Positions 54,643 through 63,826 of a DNA stretch of 64,000 nt are shown here, in pieces (within the stretch, counting starts at the first letter, position 1; each line of letters begins with the position of its first letter). The position numbers and the translations under genes were made by a program. The notes below the pieces were generated by a model. It was given only the letters and a program-made list of their open reading frames with translations. It had not been told where the DNA came from and did no database searches. Source of the stretch: an uncultured bacterium (lineage in GTDB: Bacteria > Verrucomicrobiota > Lentisphaeria > Victivallales > UBA1829); contig CACYZF010000007.1 in the NCBI GenBank assembly GCA_902778895.1, positions 1 through 64,000 on the forward strand, in the 5' to 3' direction.

Positions 54643-56061
54643 ATGATGAAGGCGCTGGTTTTCTGCCCTGTTCACAGCAATACGGAATTGAGCCGGTATT
54701 TCCCCGGATATCCCGTATCCATGCTGCCGTTTGCGAACAAGCCGGCGATCGAATTCATGCTGGATTATTGCATTCTGAGCGGAATCCGGGATGTCCGGAT
54801 CGTATCCGATGAGGAGTCGGGCATCTTGCGGACACAATACCGGAACGGCGAGATCTTCGGTTTGAACATCAGCTTCGGCGCGATGATCCCCGGGCGGTCA
54901 TTCAAAGACCTGATCCGGCAGAATATGGCGTTTTGCCGCGGTTGCGACCTCCTCGTTTTTTCCGGGGTGTTCCTGCCGGAATACGACAAGCGGATTCCGC
55001 ACGAGCTGAGCATAGGATCCGGCGAGATGAAGGGATGTTCGCACGGTTCTGCCGCCTGGTATTTGATCGGCCGTGACAGGCTGGACGATCTGCCGGACGA
55101 TTGGGGCGGATTCCGCGACGAAACTCCGGTGCGGGGTGTATCCGTGACCGATATCCGAGGTTACTATACGCACAACATGCGTCTGGCCGGAAGCGACATT
55201 GAAAAGTATAATCTGCCGGGGTTCAGCGAGGGAAAACACAGTTTCGTCGGATACGACGTCCGGATTCCCCGTTCGGCCCGCGTCAAATCTCCGGTCATCC
55301 TCGGGAACGGGATTCAGTTCGGGCATGGAGTGCATGCCGGACCGAATATCATTGTGGGCGACAACTGCATCATCGACAACGGCGCTACGGTTCTGAACTC
55401 AATTGTACTCGGCAATACCTATATCGGACGGAATACGGAGATCCGCGGGAAGATATGCTGCGGGAATCATTTGATCGACCCCGGCACAGGGGCTTGCTTC
55501 GGCGTCACAAACGAAGCCGTTCTTTCTCGGGTGGAGCAGGACGAGTACAGCAGATGCCCGGTTTACCAGCGGATTCTGGCTTTGCTTCTGCTTCTGCTTC
55601 AAACACTGCCCTATGTCCTGCTGCGGCCGTTTCTGGAAATCCATTCCACGCTGGCGGAATGTCTGATGAGGAACGGTCGGAAGCGCACCATGTCCGTGAA
55701 CAGATATGTCCTGCCGCAGGACAGCATGGCGGGGCGGCTTTTCCGCAGCCTGACACTGAACAAGTATCATCTGCTGTTCTGTGCTGTAGCCGGGAAAATG
55801 CGTCTGGTCGGGAACCACCTTTTTGAGGCTACGGAACACAATGAAGCTTTTATCCGGGATTTGCCCGGTTATGCGCCCGGCGTTTTTTCATACAGCGAAT
55901 ATCTCGGACACGAGAATGAACCATATCAAATCGAACTTGACGAGCATTTCTACGCCTATGCGAGGAACTGCTGGTTCAACATTAAGATACTGCTGGGAAT
56001 CCTGCGGCATAATCTGAGCTCAGAAGACCGCATTCCGCAACAGAGAGGAGTTTTTGAATGA
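54643..56061 (+). CDS. Nucleotidyltransferase-like / hexapeptide-repeat / pseudo-PGT fusion
   Basis: A 472-residue protein in three parts. Residues 1 to about 180 resemble a sugar-nucleotide transferase (SMLPFANKPAIEFMLDY), but the usual GxGTRL loop is absent. Residues ~200-290 form a left-handed beta-helix (SPVILGNGIQFGHGVHAGPN, ATVLNSIVLGNT). After two hydrophobic segments, residues ~330-460 mirror the C-terminal half of a sugar transferase (MRLVGN for SLVGPRP, LPGYAPGVF for PGITGLW, NIKILLGIL for DLKILLKT). The catalytic residues of that half are not conserved. It may act as a scaffold or regulatory pseudoenzyme in the exopolysaccharide complex. Confidence 0.65.
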   Translation: MMKALVFCPVHSNTELSRYFPGYPVSMLPFANKPAIEFMLDYCILSGIRDVRIVSDEESGILRTQYRNGEIFGLNISFGAMIPGRSFKDLIRQNMAFCRGCDLLVFSGVFLPEYDKRIPHELSIGSGEMKGCSHGSAAWYLIGRDRLDDLPDDWGGFRDETPVRGVSVTDIRGYYTHNMRLAGSDIEKYNLPGFSEGKHSFVGYDVRIPRSARVKSPVILGNGIQFGHGVHAGPNIIVGDNCIIDNGATVLNSIVLGNTYIGRNTEIRGKICCGNHLIDPGTGACFGVTNEAVLSRVEQDEYSRCPVYQRILALLLLLLQTLPYVLLRPFLEIHSTLAECLMRNGRKRTMSVNRYVLPQDSMAGRLFRSLTLNKYHLLFCAVAGKMRLVGNHLFEATEHNEAFIRDLPGYAPGVFSYSEYLGHENEPYQIELDEHFYAYARNCWFNIKILLGILRHNLSSEDRIPQQRGVFE

Positions 56062-58145
56062 TTTTGTCAGACAACGGCGATGTCGAATCTTTCCGGGACA
56101 ATACTGTTTTGGAACAGGATGGCTCCGAACCCTCGATTATCCGGTTTACCCGTCTGTTCAAGCGGGATATCTGGTGCTGGATCTTTGCTCTTCAAAAGCT
56201 GTGGTGGCTGTTTGCCCTCTTCCCGTTCCTTTTTGCAGTTTCGATGTTCTTTATCCGCACCATGACCACCACCAATGTATATGTGGCAAACTGCGGCCTG
56301 ATCCGTCAGCAGATAACGGAATCGAAGGATGGTATTCTGCCGCCCGGCTATGTGAATATCCAGAAATCCGTTATCATGAACTTGTTCAAAAGCCGTGCCG
56401 TGCTGGAGGAGACGGTCAAGCGTCTCAGCCTTCCCTATACCGCGGAACAGCTTTTCAATAATATCGGTGTCCAGTCGGAAAAGAACTCCGATTATTTCTT
56501 CGTATCTGCATCTTCCAAGGATCCCACGATGTCCGCGGCATTGGCCAACACTTTGGCCGACGTTTTCATCGAGGAGTACAAAAAGCTGATCCGGAAGAAT
56601 CTGGAAGACCTGCGTGACAGCTATACCCGGACCCAGAACGAAATGGAAAAGCAGTTGGAGGAGATTAACGAAAAGCTCAAGACGTTGTGCGCGGAGAACA
56701 ATCTTACGACGATCGAAAGCGACATCGCGTTCAACAATCAGCGTTTGCTTCAGGTCGAAGACCAGCTGACACGGGCTTCATCCACCCTGGATTCCGCGAA
56801 ACAGGCGTTATATGAACTGCAGGGCGAACTTGCCAATACGCCCGAAGAAGTCGTTACCCTCAGAGAAAAAAGCACGCTTGCGGAAGACAGGCTTACACAG
56901 GCGGAAGCCACGCTGAAGGAATATGAGCAGATTTATGCGAGAAACAACCCGATTCTGATTAATCAGCGCGAACTTGTCAAAAGAATGAAAGCCGACTTGG
57001 AGAAGTTGCAGCAGGAAGAGGATTCTCTGGAAAACGATGTGAACAGCAAGGTCGTCGTGTCGCGCAACCCGGCTTATACGCAGATCATGGTTTCCATTGC
57101 AAAACAAAGGTCCGAAATAACGGCGTTGTCGAATGACATCAAGCTTAACAATGAGATCGCCGTTCAGCTCCGTGCCAGACGCGAGCTTCTCGCACAGATA
57201 CAGCCTGTGATTCGCCAGATGGAAATAGACCTCGCTCAGGCCAAGGATCAAATCAATAAAAACAAGCTTCAGATCACGACGATCCGAAACTTCCTGGACC
57301 GTTCTTTTTCCGACATTTCCATCCAGGAGCTGGCGAAACCCCCCAACACTTCGCTTTCACGAAAAAGAGGAATATGGGCCATTATCGGTTTTGTCCTGGG
57401 AACTTTTGTCGCGATTTCAATCATCATCGGCTGTGAATTGTTCAACCTGTCGATCCGTTCTGTCGTTGATATCGAGCAGGCTCTCAAGATCAAAATGCTG
57501 GGGATGATTCCCGTGTTGGAGCAGACCTATCGCGCCAACTATTACAGCGCCCTTCAGACGATTATCACAAACGGAGAGGAATACTTCTCCAAAATCTCCC
57601 CGGAGCATCCGCTTCTGGTCGTATTTGCTCCGAACAAGCGGTCGGATATTGATGAAAAGATTCGGGAGGAATTCTGTGAGACGCTGAAAATACGTCTTGG
57701 GTGCAACTATGTGGTGATTGCGCCGATTACGGAAGAGGAGACCGCGTCGGTGTCCCCGGCGCCGGTCCTGATCAATGATTATCTGTATCAGTTTACCGAC
57801 GATGCTCCGAAACCGGACAAGGAGCACAAGGTCTTCTTCAAACTGGACGATCTTTCGTTCATTTCTCCTTTGACGGGCGACCAGATCCAGCGCGTCAAGA
57901 CCGCTTATAAATCCAAGTCCGTTTCGCTGATCGTATGGGATCTGTTTGATTTTGAACTGCACCGGCAGCTGTTTGCTGAAATCGCCCACAATGCCGATCT
58001 TACCGTCATCCCGATGAAGTATGCCCAGACCTCAAAACTGAGTGTTTACCGTATTCTCCAGTTCCTCAAATCCTTCCGAGTCAGTAATATCGTCGGATTC
58101 CTTTATAATGTTAACAACAAGCACTACAGCAAGGTGACTTTATGA
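56058..58145 (+). CDS. Wzc-like chain-length determinant without kinase motifs
   Basis: A 695-residue inner-membrane co-polymerase. Two transmembrane helices (about 50-67 and 435-458) flank a large periplasmic coiled-coil domain (about 170-390), the Wzz architecture. The C-terminal ~220 residues occupy the place of the BY-kinase domain: they keep its order (LGMIPVLEQ, then LLVVFAPNKRSD, LIVWDLFD) but lack the Walker A GKS/T motif and a Tyr-rich tail. It would set polymer length without tyrosine-kinase control. The start overlaps the preceding stop (ATGA); RBS AGAGAGGAG. Confidence 0.82.
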   Translation: MILSDNGDVESFRDNTVLEQDGSEPSIIRFTRLFKRDIWCWIFALQKLWWLFALFPFLFAVSMFFIRTMTTTNVYVANCGLIRQQITESKDGILPPGYVNIQKSVIMNLFKSRAVLEETVKRLSLPYTAEQLFNNIGVQSEKNSDYFFVSASSKDPTMSAALANTLADVFIEEYKKLIRKNLEDLRDSYTRTQNEMEKQLEEINEKLKTLCAENNLTTIESDIAFNNQRLLQVEDQLTRASSTLDSAKQALYELQGELANTPEEVVTLREKSTLAEDRLTQAEATLKEYEQIYARNNPILINQRELVKRMKADLEKLQQEEDSLENDVNSKVVVSRNPAYTQIMVSIAKQRSEITALSNDIKLNNEIAVQLRARRELLAQIQPVIRQMEIDLAQAKDQINKNKLQITTIRNFLDRSFSDISIQELAKPPNTSLSRKRGIWAIIGFVLGTFVAISIIIGCELFNLSIRSVVDIEQALKIKMLGMIPVLEQTYRANYYSALQTIITNGEEYFSKISPEHPLLVVFAPNKRSDIDEKIREEFCETLKIRLGCNYVVIAPITEEETASVSPAPVLINDYLYQFTDDAPKPDKEHKVFFKLDDLSFISPLTGDQIQRVKTAYKSKSVSLIVWDLFDFELHRQLFAEIAHNADLTVIPMKYAQTSKLSVYRILQFLKSFRVSNIVGFLYNVNNKHYSKVTL

Positions 58146-59212
58146 ATTTCAAATTCCATCGGGTTCTGCTTTTCTTTTTGCCGGTCATTTCCCTTGTCAT
58201 AACTGCATGCAATAATACCCCGTTCGGCGGAATTGCCGTTCCCGGAATGACATCTGTTGAACCGAAGTTGGAAGGGGATTATTATACCATCCAGGAAGAA
58301 TTGAAGGCTCTGCACGTAGTCAATCCTACGCCATATGAGATTCATCCGGGCGACAGTTTTTCGATGAATGTCTATAATCAGCCTTCCCTTTCTTCGACTT
58401 TCATTATTGCTCCGGATGGAACGGCGAGCCTGCCTCTGGTCGGGATCATTAAACTGTCCGGATTGAATTTGGAAGATGCCACCAGCCTGATCGAAAAACA
58501 GCTTACGCAGTATTTGCGGTCACCGATCGTTTCATTGGCTCCTCAGGGGGTGAGCGGGTATTATTTCACAATCGCGGGCCGCGTGATAAAGCCCGGCAAT
58601 TATACCGTTTCCCTCGGACAGACGAGACTGCTCGATGCAATTGCTTTGTCCGGAGGATTTGAAAAAGGCCAGTTCCATGGCGACACAGTTGAACTCGCCG
58701 ATCTGGACAATGCCTATATCAAGCGGGATGGCAGAAAACTGCCCGTGGATTTCAAAAAACTTGTTTATGAGGGCGATGATCTGAATAATATTCCCGTCCT
58801 GAATGGAGATTACATTTATGTGCCGTCCACGATGAGCGGTTATATTATTTTCCTTGGTGAAGTCGGGAATAATTCCTATGTCGGTTTTACCGAAGGGATG
58901 ACCCTGCTTCAGGGATTGTCATATGTTGGAGGTTTGAAGCCGGGGACGTATAATTCCTATATCCGGGTCATTCGCGGCGGCAAGGAGAATACTGTGGTCT
59001 ATACTGTTAATGTCGATAAAATTCTGAAGGGCAAGATGAAGGACTTCAATCTGAATGCGAATGATATCATCTATGTGCCTCAAAACGACATCACACTTTG
59101 GAATAACTTCATCAGGGATATTCTGCCGACGATTCAGCTTATCAACCTGCTTGCCGGTCCTTTCGGCTCGAATATCTTTGGTTATTTCGGATTCAGTACC
59201 GGATCTAAATAA
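58142..59212 (+). CDS. Wza-like polysaccharide export lipoprotein
   Basis: A 356-residue outer-membrane lipoprotein with lipobox ITAC and acylated C23. The Poly_export motif region (YEIHPGDSFSMNVYNQPSLS; LPLVGIIKLSGLNLEDA) is followed by two or three SLBB-type beta-grasp repeats (VIKPGNYTVS; GEVGNNSYVGF). It forms the export channel with the Wzc-like partner encoded just upstream (ATGA overlap). Confidence 0.92.
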   Translation: MNFKFHRVLLFFLPVISLVITACNNTPFGGIAVPGMTSVEPKLEGDYYTIQEELKALHVVNPTPYEIHPGDSFSMNVYNQPSLSSTFIIAPDGTASLPLVGIIKLSGLNLEDATSLIEKQLTQYLRSPIVSLAPQGVSGYYFTIAGRVIKPGNYTVSLGQTRLLDAIALSGGFEKGQFHGDTVELADLDNAYIKRDGRKLPVDFKKLVYEGDDLNNIPVLNGDYIYVPSTMSGYIIFLGEVGNNSYVGFTEGMTLLQGLSYVGGLKPGTYNSYIRVIRGGKENTVVYTVNVDKILKGKMKDFNLNANDIIYVPQNDITLWNNFIRDILPTIQLINLLAGPFGSNIFGYFGFSTGSK

Positions 59213-59226
59213 TCCAAGTGCGGCAT

Positions 59227-60648
59227 ATGTCGATCGTCAAAATAGTAGCATTTCTGTTCATTTTCCTGTATGCGATACCGATTATGACGGTATTGTGCTG
59301 TTTGTTTCCTTTATTCCGGCACATCTGTTTTGCAGGAATGCTTTATTTTACCAGTTATGAGGTTTCGCTCAATTTCGTACCCATGCCGGATTGGATCGGT
59401 ACGGCGCGTGGCTATGCGTTTACGGCTGTATCTCTTTTTGCCGTTCCGCTCTTATTGAGCATGTTCTTCGGCTTCAATTTCAAGATATCGCTTTTTCCAC
59501 CGGGTTCCTTTTTTTATTTTCTGTATTATTTGTCTGTCCTGCTTTCCGGCATCAATGCCATTCATATGCATCAATGGGGCTTTGAAGTCTATAAGATGTT
59601 CTGGATGTATATAACATTCCTGGCGACATATAATTACCTGAACAACAGCAAGAATCTGGTTTATTTCATCTATCTGGTCTGCTGTATTCTTATTATTCTG
59701 TTTCTTGTCGGGGTCTATCAAAAATACAGGATCGGACTCTTTCAGATCAGCTCGACGTTCCCCCATCAGAATTCCCTTTCATTATACCTTGAGGTGTTCG
59801 GGTTGCTTGTCCTTGGTGTTCTGATGAACGAGCAGATCAGCAGGATACTGTTTACTTTTTGTCTGTTTGCGTTCGGCGGGTCTGTTCTCCTGATTGTTTT
59901 TACCTATTCACGTGGTGGACTGGTTGTGTTTTTCGGCGGAATTGCTATTGTTTGCGCTTTATCGATTCTGTTCAATGGTTTTTCAACCAGACGCCTGACC
60001 CTCATGCTGATCGGTCTGATCGTCATGTTGAGCATCGTGGGATATGCATTGCCTCGTATCATCCAGCGTTTTACCAAGGCGCCGGAAGCATCCAAGAATA
60101 CCAGAATCTATCTTGCCCTTGCGGCGAGACGAATGGCAAATGATTTTGACCTTGGTGTCGGTGCGAATAACTTTTGCGAATACTCCGGCGGCGGCGGCAA
60201 ATATGAGTACACGAAAGAGCATTATCTTTACGGTATGCCGGAATTCGGCGCGATCGTTGAGACAACTTACCTGCTGGTTGCGGCCGAATGCGGCTGGTGG
60301 GGACTGGGCGCTTTGCTTCTCTGGTTCCTTTATTATTATTTATCCGTTATAATCAGCATGTTTGTTTTCAGAAAAAAGCCATTTTCCGGTATTGTAATTG
60401 GTTTGTTCGCCGGATTGAGCTGCAACTACTGGCATTCTACACTGGAGTGGAGCTTGAAGCAGTTCAACAACTTTGCTGAACAGATGGTTGTTTATGCCCT
60501 GATCGGGGTGATCGCCGTCAACCGGAAAAAAATCAAGGCCGTATATAAACGGAGTCAGCAGCGAGCCGAACAGCAGAGGAGCAAACTGCAGCAGGCCAGG
60601 CAGGCGCGTGCTGCTCTGCAGCAATCCGGTAACGGGAGCATTGGATGA
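59227..60648 (+). CDS. O-antigen ligase/polymerase-like membrane protein (Wzy/WaaL)
   Basis: A 473-residue polytopic membrane protein with about ten or more helices. The conserved middle (TFPHQNSLSLYLEVFGLL; FTYSRGGLVVFFGG) and the periplasmic loop (about 280-360) match the Wzy_C/WaaL superfamily, which polymerises or ligates lipid-linked repeat units. ATG 59227 is preferred; GTG 59218 is possible and no clear RBS distinguishes them. The basic Gln/Arg-rich tail is cytoplasmic. Its stop overlaps a small ORF. Confidence 0.85.
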   Translation: MSIVKIVAFLFIFLYAIPIMTVLCCLFPLFRHICFAGMLYFTSYEVSLNFVPMPDWIGTARGYAFTAVSLFAVPLLLSMFFGFNFKISLFPPGSFFYFLYYLSVLLSGINAIHMHQWGFEVYKMFWMYITFLATYNYLNNSKNLVYFIYLVCCILIILFLVGVYQKYRIGLFQISSTFPHQNSLSLYLEVFGLLVLGVLMNEQISRILFTFCLFAFGGSVLLIVFTYSRGGLVVFFGGIAIVCALSILFNGFSTRRLTLMLIGLIVMLSIVGYALPRIIQRFTKAPEASKNTRIYLALAARRMANDFDLGVGANNFCEYSGGGGKYEYTKEHYLYGMPEFGAIVETTYLLVAAECGWWGLGALLLWFLYYYLSVIISMFVFRKKPFSGIVIGLFAGLSCNYWHSTLEWSLKQFNNFAEQMVVYALIGVIAVNRKKIKAVYKRSQQRAEQQRSKLQQARQARAALQQSGNGSIG

Positions 60649-60863
60649 AGAACAGGAACGCAGACTGGAAGCATTATCCCGGATGTGGTGCTTTGCTCGG
60701 GGATGCATGTCCGGCTTTCGGTGTTTTGATGATTCCCCCGGAAGACGGTACGGGCTCGATTCTGCCGTATCTGCGGAACGCTTGTCCGAGGCAGGTGCAG
60801 GCGGGCTTGCGATTTGAACGTGCGGCAAAAGTGCTCCTGAAACAAATGTTGGCCTTTTCATAA
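60645..60863 (+). CDS. Small coupled ORF at the end of the exopolysaccharide operon
   Basis: A 72-codon ORF. ATGA overlaps the Wzy stop and an RBS GGGAG is correctly spaced, which supports translation. The sequence has four cysteines (PGCGALLGDAC) and no membrane segment; no family is recognised. It may be a genuine small protein or a truncated gene start. It is followed by a weak terminator. Confidence 0.4.
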   Translation: MKNRNADWKHYPGCGALLGDACPAFGVLMIPPEDGTGSILPYLRNACPRQVQAGLRFERAAKVLLKQMLAFS

Positions 60864-60868
60864 ATCGT

Positions 60869-60892
60869 CCCGGCCGTCGCCGGATTTGTTTT
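60869..60892 (+). terminator. Weak terminator of the exopolysaccharide operon
   Basis: CCGGC (60870-60874) is inverted as GCCGG (60879-60883), followed by ATTTGTTTTT. The stem is short. Confidence 0.4.
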
Positions 60893-60913
60893 TCTTCTTA
60901 ACCCGGATACGCC

Positions 60914-62281
60914 ATGGCACTCATCGGAAAAATCCTCGCTTGGATCCTGCGGAACATCCTCACGATCGCCGCGATCACCGTGATCCTGTGCCTGCTGTCG
61001 CCCGGGATCCGCGTCGCGAAGGACAATGCGCTGAAACTGTCGGAACAGCGCGACGCGCTTCTTGTCGGCATTCAGTCGGCCGAGGAGGAAATCGCGAAGA
61101 CGAAGGAATCGCTCGAAAACCGGCTCTCCATGCTCGATCACTGGCGCAGGCAGAGGCGGGAGTGCCTGGAAAAGATCGACGCCCTGCCGAGCGCGTGGCG
61201 GCATCCGATCGACCACTGGTCCGAATATGCCCGCCTCACTGCCGAACTGAAGCGCCTGGAGCTTCAGATCGACACGCTGGAGGACACGATCGCGCGGTAC
61301 AAGGACACCCTGGACCGGCTCGACAAAAACCGCCAGCTGCTGATGTTCCAGCTCGAAAGCGTGACGCAGTCCCTCACGGAATCCGTTTCGAACGAGTGGA
61401 ACACGAATGGCCTCCGCATCCTTCTTTTCACCATCTGTTTCGTGCTGCTCACGCCTCCGCTGTGGCTTGTGTTCATGTACTACGGCGTAGCCGCGCTCAT
61501 CGAGAGATTCCCGCCGATCCGTATCAGAATCAAGGATGACGACGGTTCGCATGCTCCCGTGTTTCATCGCGCCTCCCGAAGCATCACGTTCACGATTCCC
61601 GAGGGACGGAAGTTCTACCTGCGGGCGCAGGGCGGCGACTGGGGCAAGGAACGGCGCGACGTAACATGCCGGACCAAGTTCATGTGGCGCTGGGGCGCGC
61701 CGCTCGTGTCCATCGCGTCCGACCTCGTGGAGCTGCTGGCCTACCGCAACGAACCGGGCGCGAAGAATCCCGGTCAGATCAAGCTGACGTCCCCGAAGGA
61801 CGACGAGGTCTACATCCAGCAAATCGAACTGAACGGCGGCCCCGGCCTGGTCCTGACGCCGCGCCATGTGATCGGTCTGACCGACGACGTGGAGGTCCGC
61901 ACGATCTGGAGCTTCAAACTCCATAACCTCATTTCCATGCGTCTGCGCCACATCGTCTTTTTCGGCACCGGCACGATCTTCATCATCGGCGGACGCGGCA
62001 TTGACGTCCAGCGGATCGAGCCGGGTTCCTCCGCGGTTCACAAGATCGAGGACGGCGTCCTGGTCGGCTATGTGCCCGGCGCGGCGTATTCCCTCTGTCG
62101 CACGCAGACTTTCTGGGCGTATTTCCGCGGCATGACCTCGCTCCTCGACTACAAGCTTTGCGGAGGTACGTTCCTCACGCAGAATCTGGTCGGACGGAAC
62201 GAAAAGGAAGTCCTCGGGAGCGGCCTCGACCGGTTCCTGTCCGTCCTGCTGAACGGCATCGGGAAGCTGCTGGGATTCTGA
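60914..62281 (+). CDS. AIM24-like protein with coiled-coil N-terminus
   Basis: A 455-residue membrane protein. Helix 1 (about 10-29) and helix 2 (about 170-195) enclose a coiled coil (about 40-150, Leu/Glu/Arg heptads). The C-terminal half (about 215-455) has the strand-rich phrases LVELLAYRNEPG, GPGLVLTPRHVIGL, GTGTIFIIGGRGI and EDGVLVGYVPGAAY that suggest an AIM24/TIGR00266-type fold. The function of that family is unclear in bacteria. It is convergent with the amidase gene, with 22 bases between the stops. Confidence 0.55.
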   Translation: MALIGKILAWILRNILTIAAITVILCLLSPGIRVAKDNALKLSEQRDALLVGIQSAEEEIAKTKESLENRLSMLDHWRRQRRECLEKIDALPSAWRHPIDHWSEYARLTAELKRLELQIDTLEDTIARYKDTLDRLDKNRQLLMFQLESVTQSLTESVSNEWNTNGLRILLFTICFVLLTPPLWLVFMYYGVAALIERFPPIRIRIKDDDGSHAPVFHRASRSITFTIPEGRKFYLRAQGGDWGKERRDVTCRTKFMWRWGAPLVSIASDLVELLAYRNEPGAKNPGQIKLTSPKDDEVYIQQIELNGGPGLVLTPRHVIGLTDDVEVRTIWSFKLHNLISMRLRHIVFFGTGTIFIIGGRGIDVQRIEPGSSAVHKIEDGVLVGYVPGAAYSLCRTQTFWAYFRGMTSLLDYKLCGGTFLTQNLVGRNEKEVLGSGLDRFLSVLLNGIGKLLGF

Positions 62282-62303
62282 GGCGGAAAGGGGAGTCCGG
62301 TCC

Positions 62304-63824
62304 TCAGCGGAGGAAGGATCCGTATCCGGCGAGTCCTGCGAGGATGCCGGAGACGATCTTGTTCTGGTAGTCCGGCGAGGCGATTTTCTTGACCTCGGCG
62401 GCGTTGGAGAGGTAGCCGACTTCGACCAGGACCGCCGGACAGCTCGCGTTTCCGATCACGTAGATCGCCTGGTGCCGGATGCCGCGGTCCGTGCCGCCGG
62501 TCGCCGCGATCATGCCCTTCTGAATCTCGAAGGCCAGACGCGAGTTGTTGGCGTCGAATTCATTCCCCGACTGCTTTTCCGTCTTGACCTTGGACCCTTT
62601 GGTCTCGGTACCACCGACGGGGACGGCGCGGTAGGTCTCGATCCCGGCGGGGGTCTTGTTCGTGGAGGAATTGCAGTGGATTGAGATGAAGAGGTCGGGC
62701 TTGTACTTTTTGCACAGCGCGGCGCGTTCCTGAAGCGTCGGGTAGGTGTCCCCGGTACGCGTCATGATCACGCGGAATCCGAGTTTTTCGAGCTGTGTCT
62801 GGAGACGTTTCGCGATCTGCAGCGTGTAGACTTTCTCCTTATGCGTGCCGTTCATGGCGCCCGGGTCGGAGCCGCCGTGTCCGGCGTCGACCATGATGGT
62901 CTTCATGCCGAGCTTGACCGGAGTCTTGTAGCGCAGGAGCGGGTCGAGACAGGTCAGGAAATCGACCTCGGAGATGTACGGTTCGTTGTTTTTGATGAGC
63001 ATCGGGTAGAGGAAATAGACCTGGACGCCGTTGACCATGCCGTCACGGTAGGACGTGGAGAAAATGGCCTTGCGGGTCTTGTCGTAGATGACCGCGCCGG
63101 ATATTTTATTCGCGTTTTTCGTGTAGGCGAACGTGAGGCCGTAGTTGACGGCGACGTCGCGCAAATGCACGTAGCGGACCTTGTTCTGCGTGATCTTGCG
63201 GAGCTTCATGGTCGCGACGTCCTTGTCCTTCGGCGTGGTTGTCTGCACCGTCGATGCGGCGGCCTTTTCCGCGGCGGCTTTCTTCTTCGCATCGGCGGCC
63301 CTCTGCGCGGCGACCGCTTTCTCGATCGCCTTGGCGCGTTCGATCGCCAGCTGGCGCTGCCGCTGGAGCTCCTCCGGAGACATGTTCCTGATCGAAACCG
63401 GGTCGTCTTTCGCGGGCGGCGGGACGGATCCGGCGGAACCGACCGCTTTTTCCGCGGCGGCCTTTTCGGCTGCGGCTTTTGTTTCGGCCTCAGCTTTCGC
63501 CTTTGCGGCGGCCGCGGCGGCTTCCTGCTGGCGTTTGACGAGGTCGGCCTTGTACTGCTCCAGAGCGGCGCGTTCGGCGGCCAGAGCGGCGCGCATGCGT
63601 TCCAGACGGGCGCGTTCCGCGGCGATCTCCTCGGCGGTCGGGATCTTTTTCGCCGCTTCGGATGCCGCGCTCTGGACCGCGTTCTGTGCCGCGTTCTGTG
63701 CCGCGGATTTGATCTTGACATCGGCGTCGGAAAGCGGGACGTCCGTGACAGTCTGCGCCATGACGGAAACGGAAACGAAAAGGGCGCAGGCGGCGAGGAA
63801 AGACTGGAGCAGGGATTTCGGCAT
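62304..63824 (-). CDS. N-acetylmuramoyl-L-alanine amidase (Amidase_3)
   Basis: A 506-residue exported peptidoglycan hydrolase. The signal peptide (1-23, VMAQ) is followed by a long Ala/Lys/Glu-rich coiled coil (about 35-195). The zinc amidase domain (about 310-500) has DAGHGGSDPG (His ligand), the HKEKVYTL glutamate, SIHCNSS (second His) and the catalytic Glu in LVEVGYLSN. It cleaves the MurNAc-L-Ala bond during cell separation. An N-terminal copper-amine-oxidase-like subdomain (RYVHLRDVAVNYGLTF) may position it on the wall. It starts 2 bases after the stop of the next gene. Confidence 0.92.
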   Translation of the reverse strand: MPKSLLQSFLAACALFVSVSVMAQTVTDVPLSDADVKIKSAAQNAAQNAVQSAASEAAKKIPTAEEIAAERARLERMRAALAAERAALEQYKADLVKRQQEAAAAAAKAKAEAETKAAAEKAAAEKAVGSAGSVPPPAKDDPVSIRNMSPEELQRQRQLAIERAKAIEKAVAAQRAADAKKKAAAEKAAASTVQTTTPKDKDVATMKLRKITQNKVRYVHLRDVAVNYGLTFAYTKNANKISGAVIYDKTRKAIFSTSYRDGMVNGVQVYFLYPMLIKNNEPYISEVDFLTCLDPLLRYKTPVKLGMKTIMVDAGHGGSDPGAMNGTHKEKVYTLQIAKRLQTQLEKLGFRVIMTRTGDTYPTLQERAALCKKYKPDLFISIHCNSSTNKTPAGIETYRAVPVGGTETKGSKVKTEKQSGNEFDANNSRLAFEIQKGMIAATGGTDRGIRHQAIYVIGNASCPAVLVEVGYLSNAAEVKKIASPDYQNKIVSGILAGLAGYGSFLR

Positions 63825-63826
63825 GG

